A DNA stretch of 64,000 nucleotides from Planomonospora sp. ID82291 (GTDB lineage Bacteria > Actinomycetota > Actinomycetes > Streptosporangiales > Streptosporangiaceae): the NCBI RefSeq assembly GCF_015711645.1, contig NZ_JABTEX010000001.1:1178001-1242000 (forward strand), in the 5' to 3' direction. How positions within the stretch are numbered: the first letter of the stretch is position 1; the number at the start of each line of letters is the position of its first letter. The position numbers and the translations under genes are program-made. Shown here in pieces: positions 63,325 through 64,000 of this stretch. The notes under the pieces are model-generated. The model did not search any database. It saw nothing but the letters and a program-made list of their open reading frames with translations, and had not been told where the DNA came from.

Positions 63325-64000
63325 TCAGCTCCCTTCAGCACCCGGCTGCGCAGCCGGGCCGGTCTCGGGGGCGGCCTGCGAAGCCGCCTCGGTCCTGGGT
63401 GCACGGTCGCCGCGGCCGCCGCCGCGACGGGGACGGTCGCCACCGGCGCCGCCGCCACGACGGGGGCGGTCGGCGCCACCGCGACGGTCGTCACGCTCGC
63501 GACGCTGGCCCGCACGGGCGCCGGCGGCAGCCGCCTCGCGCTCGGCGCGGCTGGTCGGAGCCTCACCCTTGTAGATCCACACCTTCACGCCGATGCGGCC
63601 GAAGGTGGTACGGGCCTCGTACAGGCCGTAGTCGATGTCCGCGCGGAGCGTGTGCAGGGGCACGCGGCCCTCGCGGTAGAACTCCGAGCGGGACATCTCG
63701 GCGCCGCCCAGACGACCGGAGCACTGCACCCGGATGCCCTTGGCGCCGCTCTTCATGGCCGACTGCATGGCCTTGCGCATGGCCCGCCGGAACGAGACAC
63801 GGCTGGACAGCTGCTCGGCCACGCCCTGGGCGACGAGCTGGGCGTCGATCTCGGGGTTCTTGACCTCGAGGATGTTCAGCTGGACCTGCTTCTTGGTCAG
63901 CTTCTCGAGGTCGCCCCGGATCCGGTCCGCCTCGGCGCCGCGGCGGCCGATGACGATGCCCGGACGGGCGGTGTGGATGTCGACCTGAACCCGGTCGGTG
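63325..64000 (-). CDS. rpsC: 30S ribosomal protein S3 (5' end outside window)
   Basis: uS3 lines the mRNA entry tunnel. The visible 225 codons lack the start, which lies past the window. They show the KH domain ([23 protein letters not shown]), [65 protein letters not shown] and VKVWIYKGE. The C-terminus is a long Arg/Gly-rich tail with DRPRRGGG repeats, typical of high-GC actinobacteria. Confidence 0.97.
   Translation of the reverse strand, partial: TDRVQVDIHTARPGIVIGRRGAEADRIRGDLEKLTKKQVQLNILEVKNPEIDAQLVAQGVAEQLSSRVSFRRAMRKAMQSAMKSGAKGIRVQCSGRLGGAEMSRSEFYREGRVPLHTLRADIDYGLYEARTTFGRIGVKVWIYKGEAPTSRAEREAAAAGARAGQRRERDDRRGGADRPRRGGGAGGDRPRRGGGRGDRAPRTEAASQAAPETGPAAQPGAEGS

Overview
The window is chromosomal DNA of a high-GC actinobacterium. 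Codon third positions are almost all G or C, GTG and TTG starts are common, and the gene order (groESL with guaB/guaB3, tsaBDE-alr-acpS-coaA, glmM-rpsI-rplM, then the alpha, spc and S10 ribosomal operons) is the one seen in Streptomyces and Streptosporangiales. The genus cannot be fixed from this sequence alone. Most of the DNA is core genome; accessory pieces are small and sit between core genes.

Layout. 1-0.5 kb: a sigma-factor remnant next to a toxin-antitoxin remnant in which antitoxin and toxin appear fused by a deletion. 0.6-5.5 kb: glycerol-3-phosphate dehydrogenase, a DeoR-type regulator, and divergent amino-sugar genes (SIS isomerase, nagA). 5.6-8.3 kb: guaB3 and guaB (GMP synthesis). 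8.8-11.1 kb: a two-HTH regulator, a DUF5319 protein, a SigD/ShbA-type sigma factor and a tiny RsdA-like anti-sigma candidate. 11.4-13.6 kb: groES-groEL under a sigma-70-type promoter and a perfect CIRCE element. 14-20 kb: Uma2 nuclease-fold protein, a methyltransferase, a large heptad-repeat coiled-coil protein, and a MarR/Old-Yellow-Enzyme divergent pair with an operator between them.

19.8-28.2 kb: tsaD-rimI-tsaB, a class F sortase with a probable substrate, tsaE, an alpha/beta hydrolase, alr, nnrDE and acpS, all on the minus strand. 28.3-31.8 kb: cysE-cysK flanked by two hemerythrin-type proteins, with a 45-bp tandem repeat made from a gene 3' end and a very large inverted repeat. 32-34.5 kb: a Tat-exported PhoX-type protein with a PHO-box-like triplet repeat, then coaA. 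34.6-39.4 kb: two ATPase/permease pairs of ABC exporters, interrupted by a TnpB-only IS605-type element. 39.4-41.4 kb: an orphan histidine kinase and a small secreted protein.

41.5-44 kb: glmM-rpsI-rplM. 44.3-48.2 kb: a secreted CAP-domain protein and two tandem paralogous single-pass membrane proteins of unknown function. 48.5-64 kb: truA, alpha operon (rplQ-rpoA-rpsD-rpsK-rpsM-rpmJ-infA), two accessory genes, map-adk-secY, the spc operon and the end of the S10 operon (rpsC runs off the window). Perfect GC-rich hairpins punctuate many of the ribosomal gene junctions.

No tRNA, rRNA or CRISPR array was recognised. The most interesting items are the TnpB insertion with a reconstructable empty site, the soluble RsdA-like peptide coupled to the sigma factor, the sortase/substrate pair, the hemerythrin-cysteine cluster, the tandem membrane paralogs, and the hairpin punctuation of the ribosomal operons.
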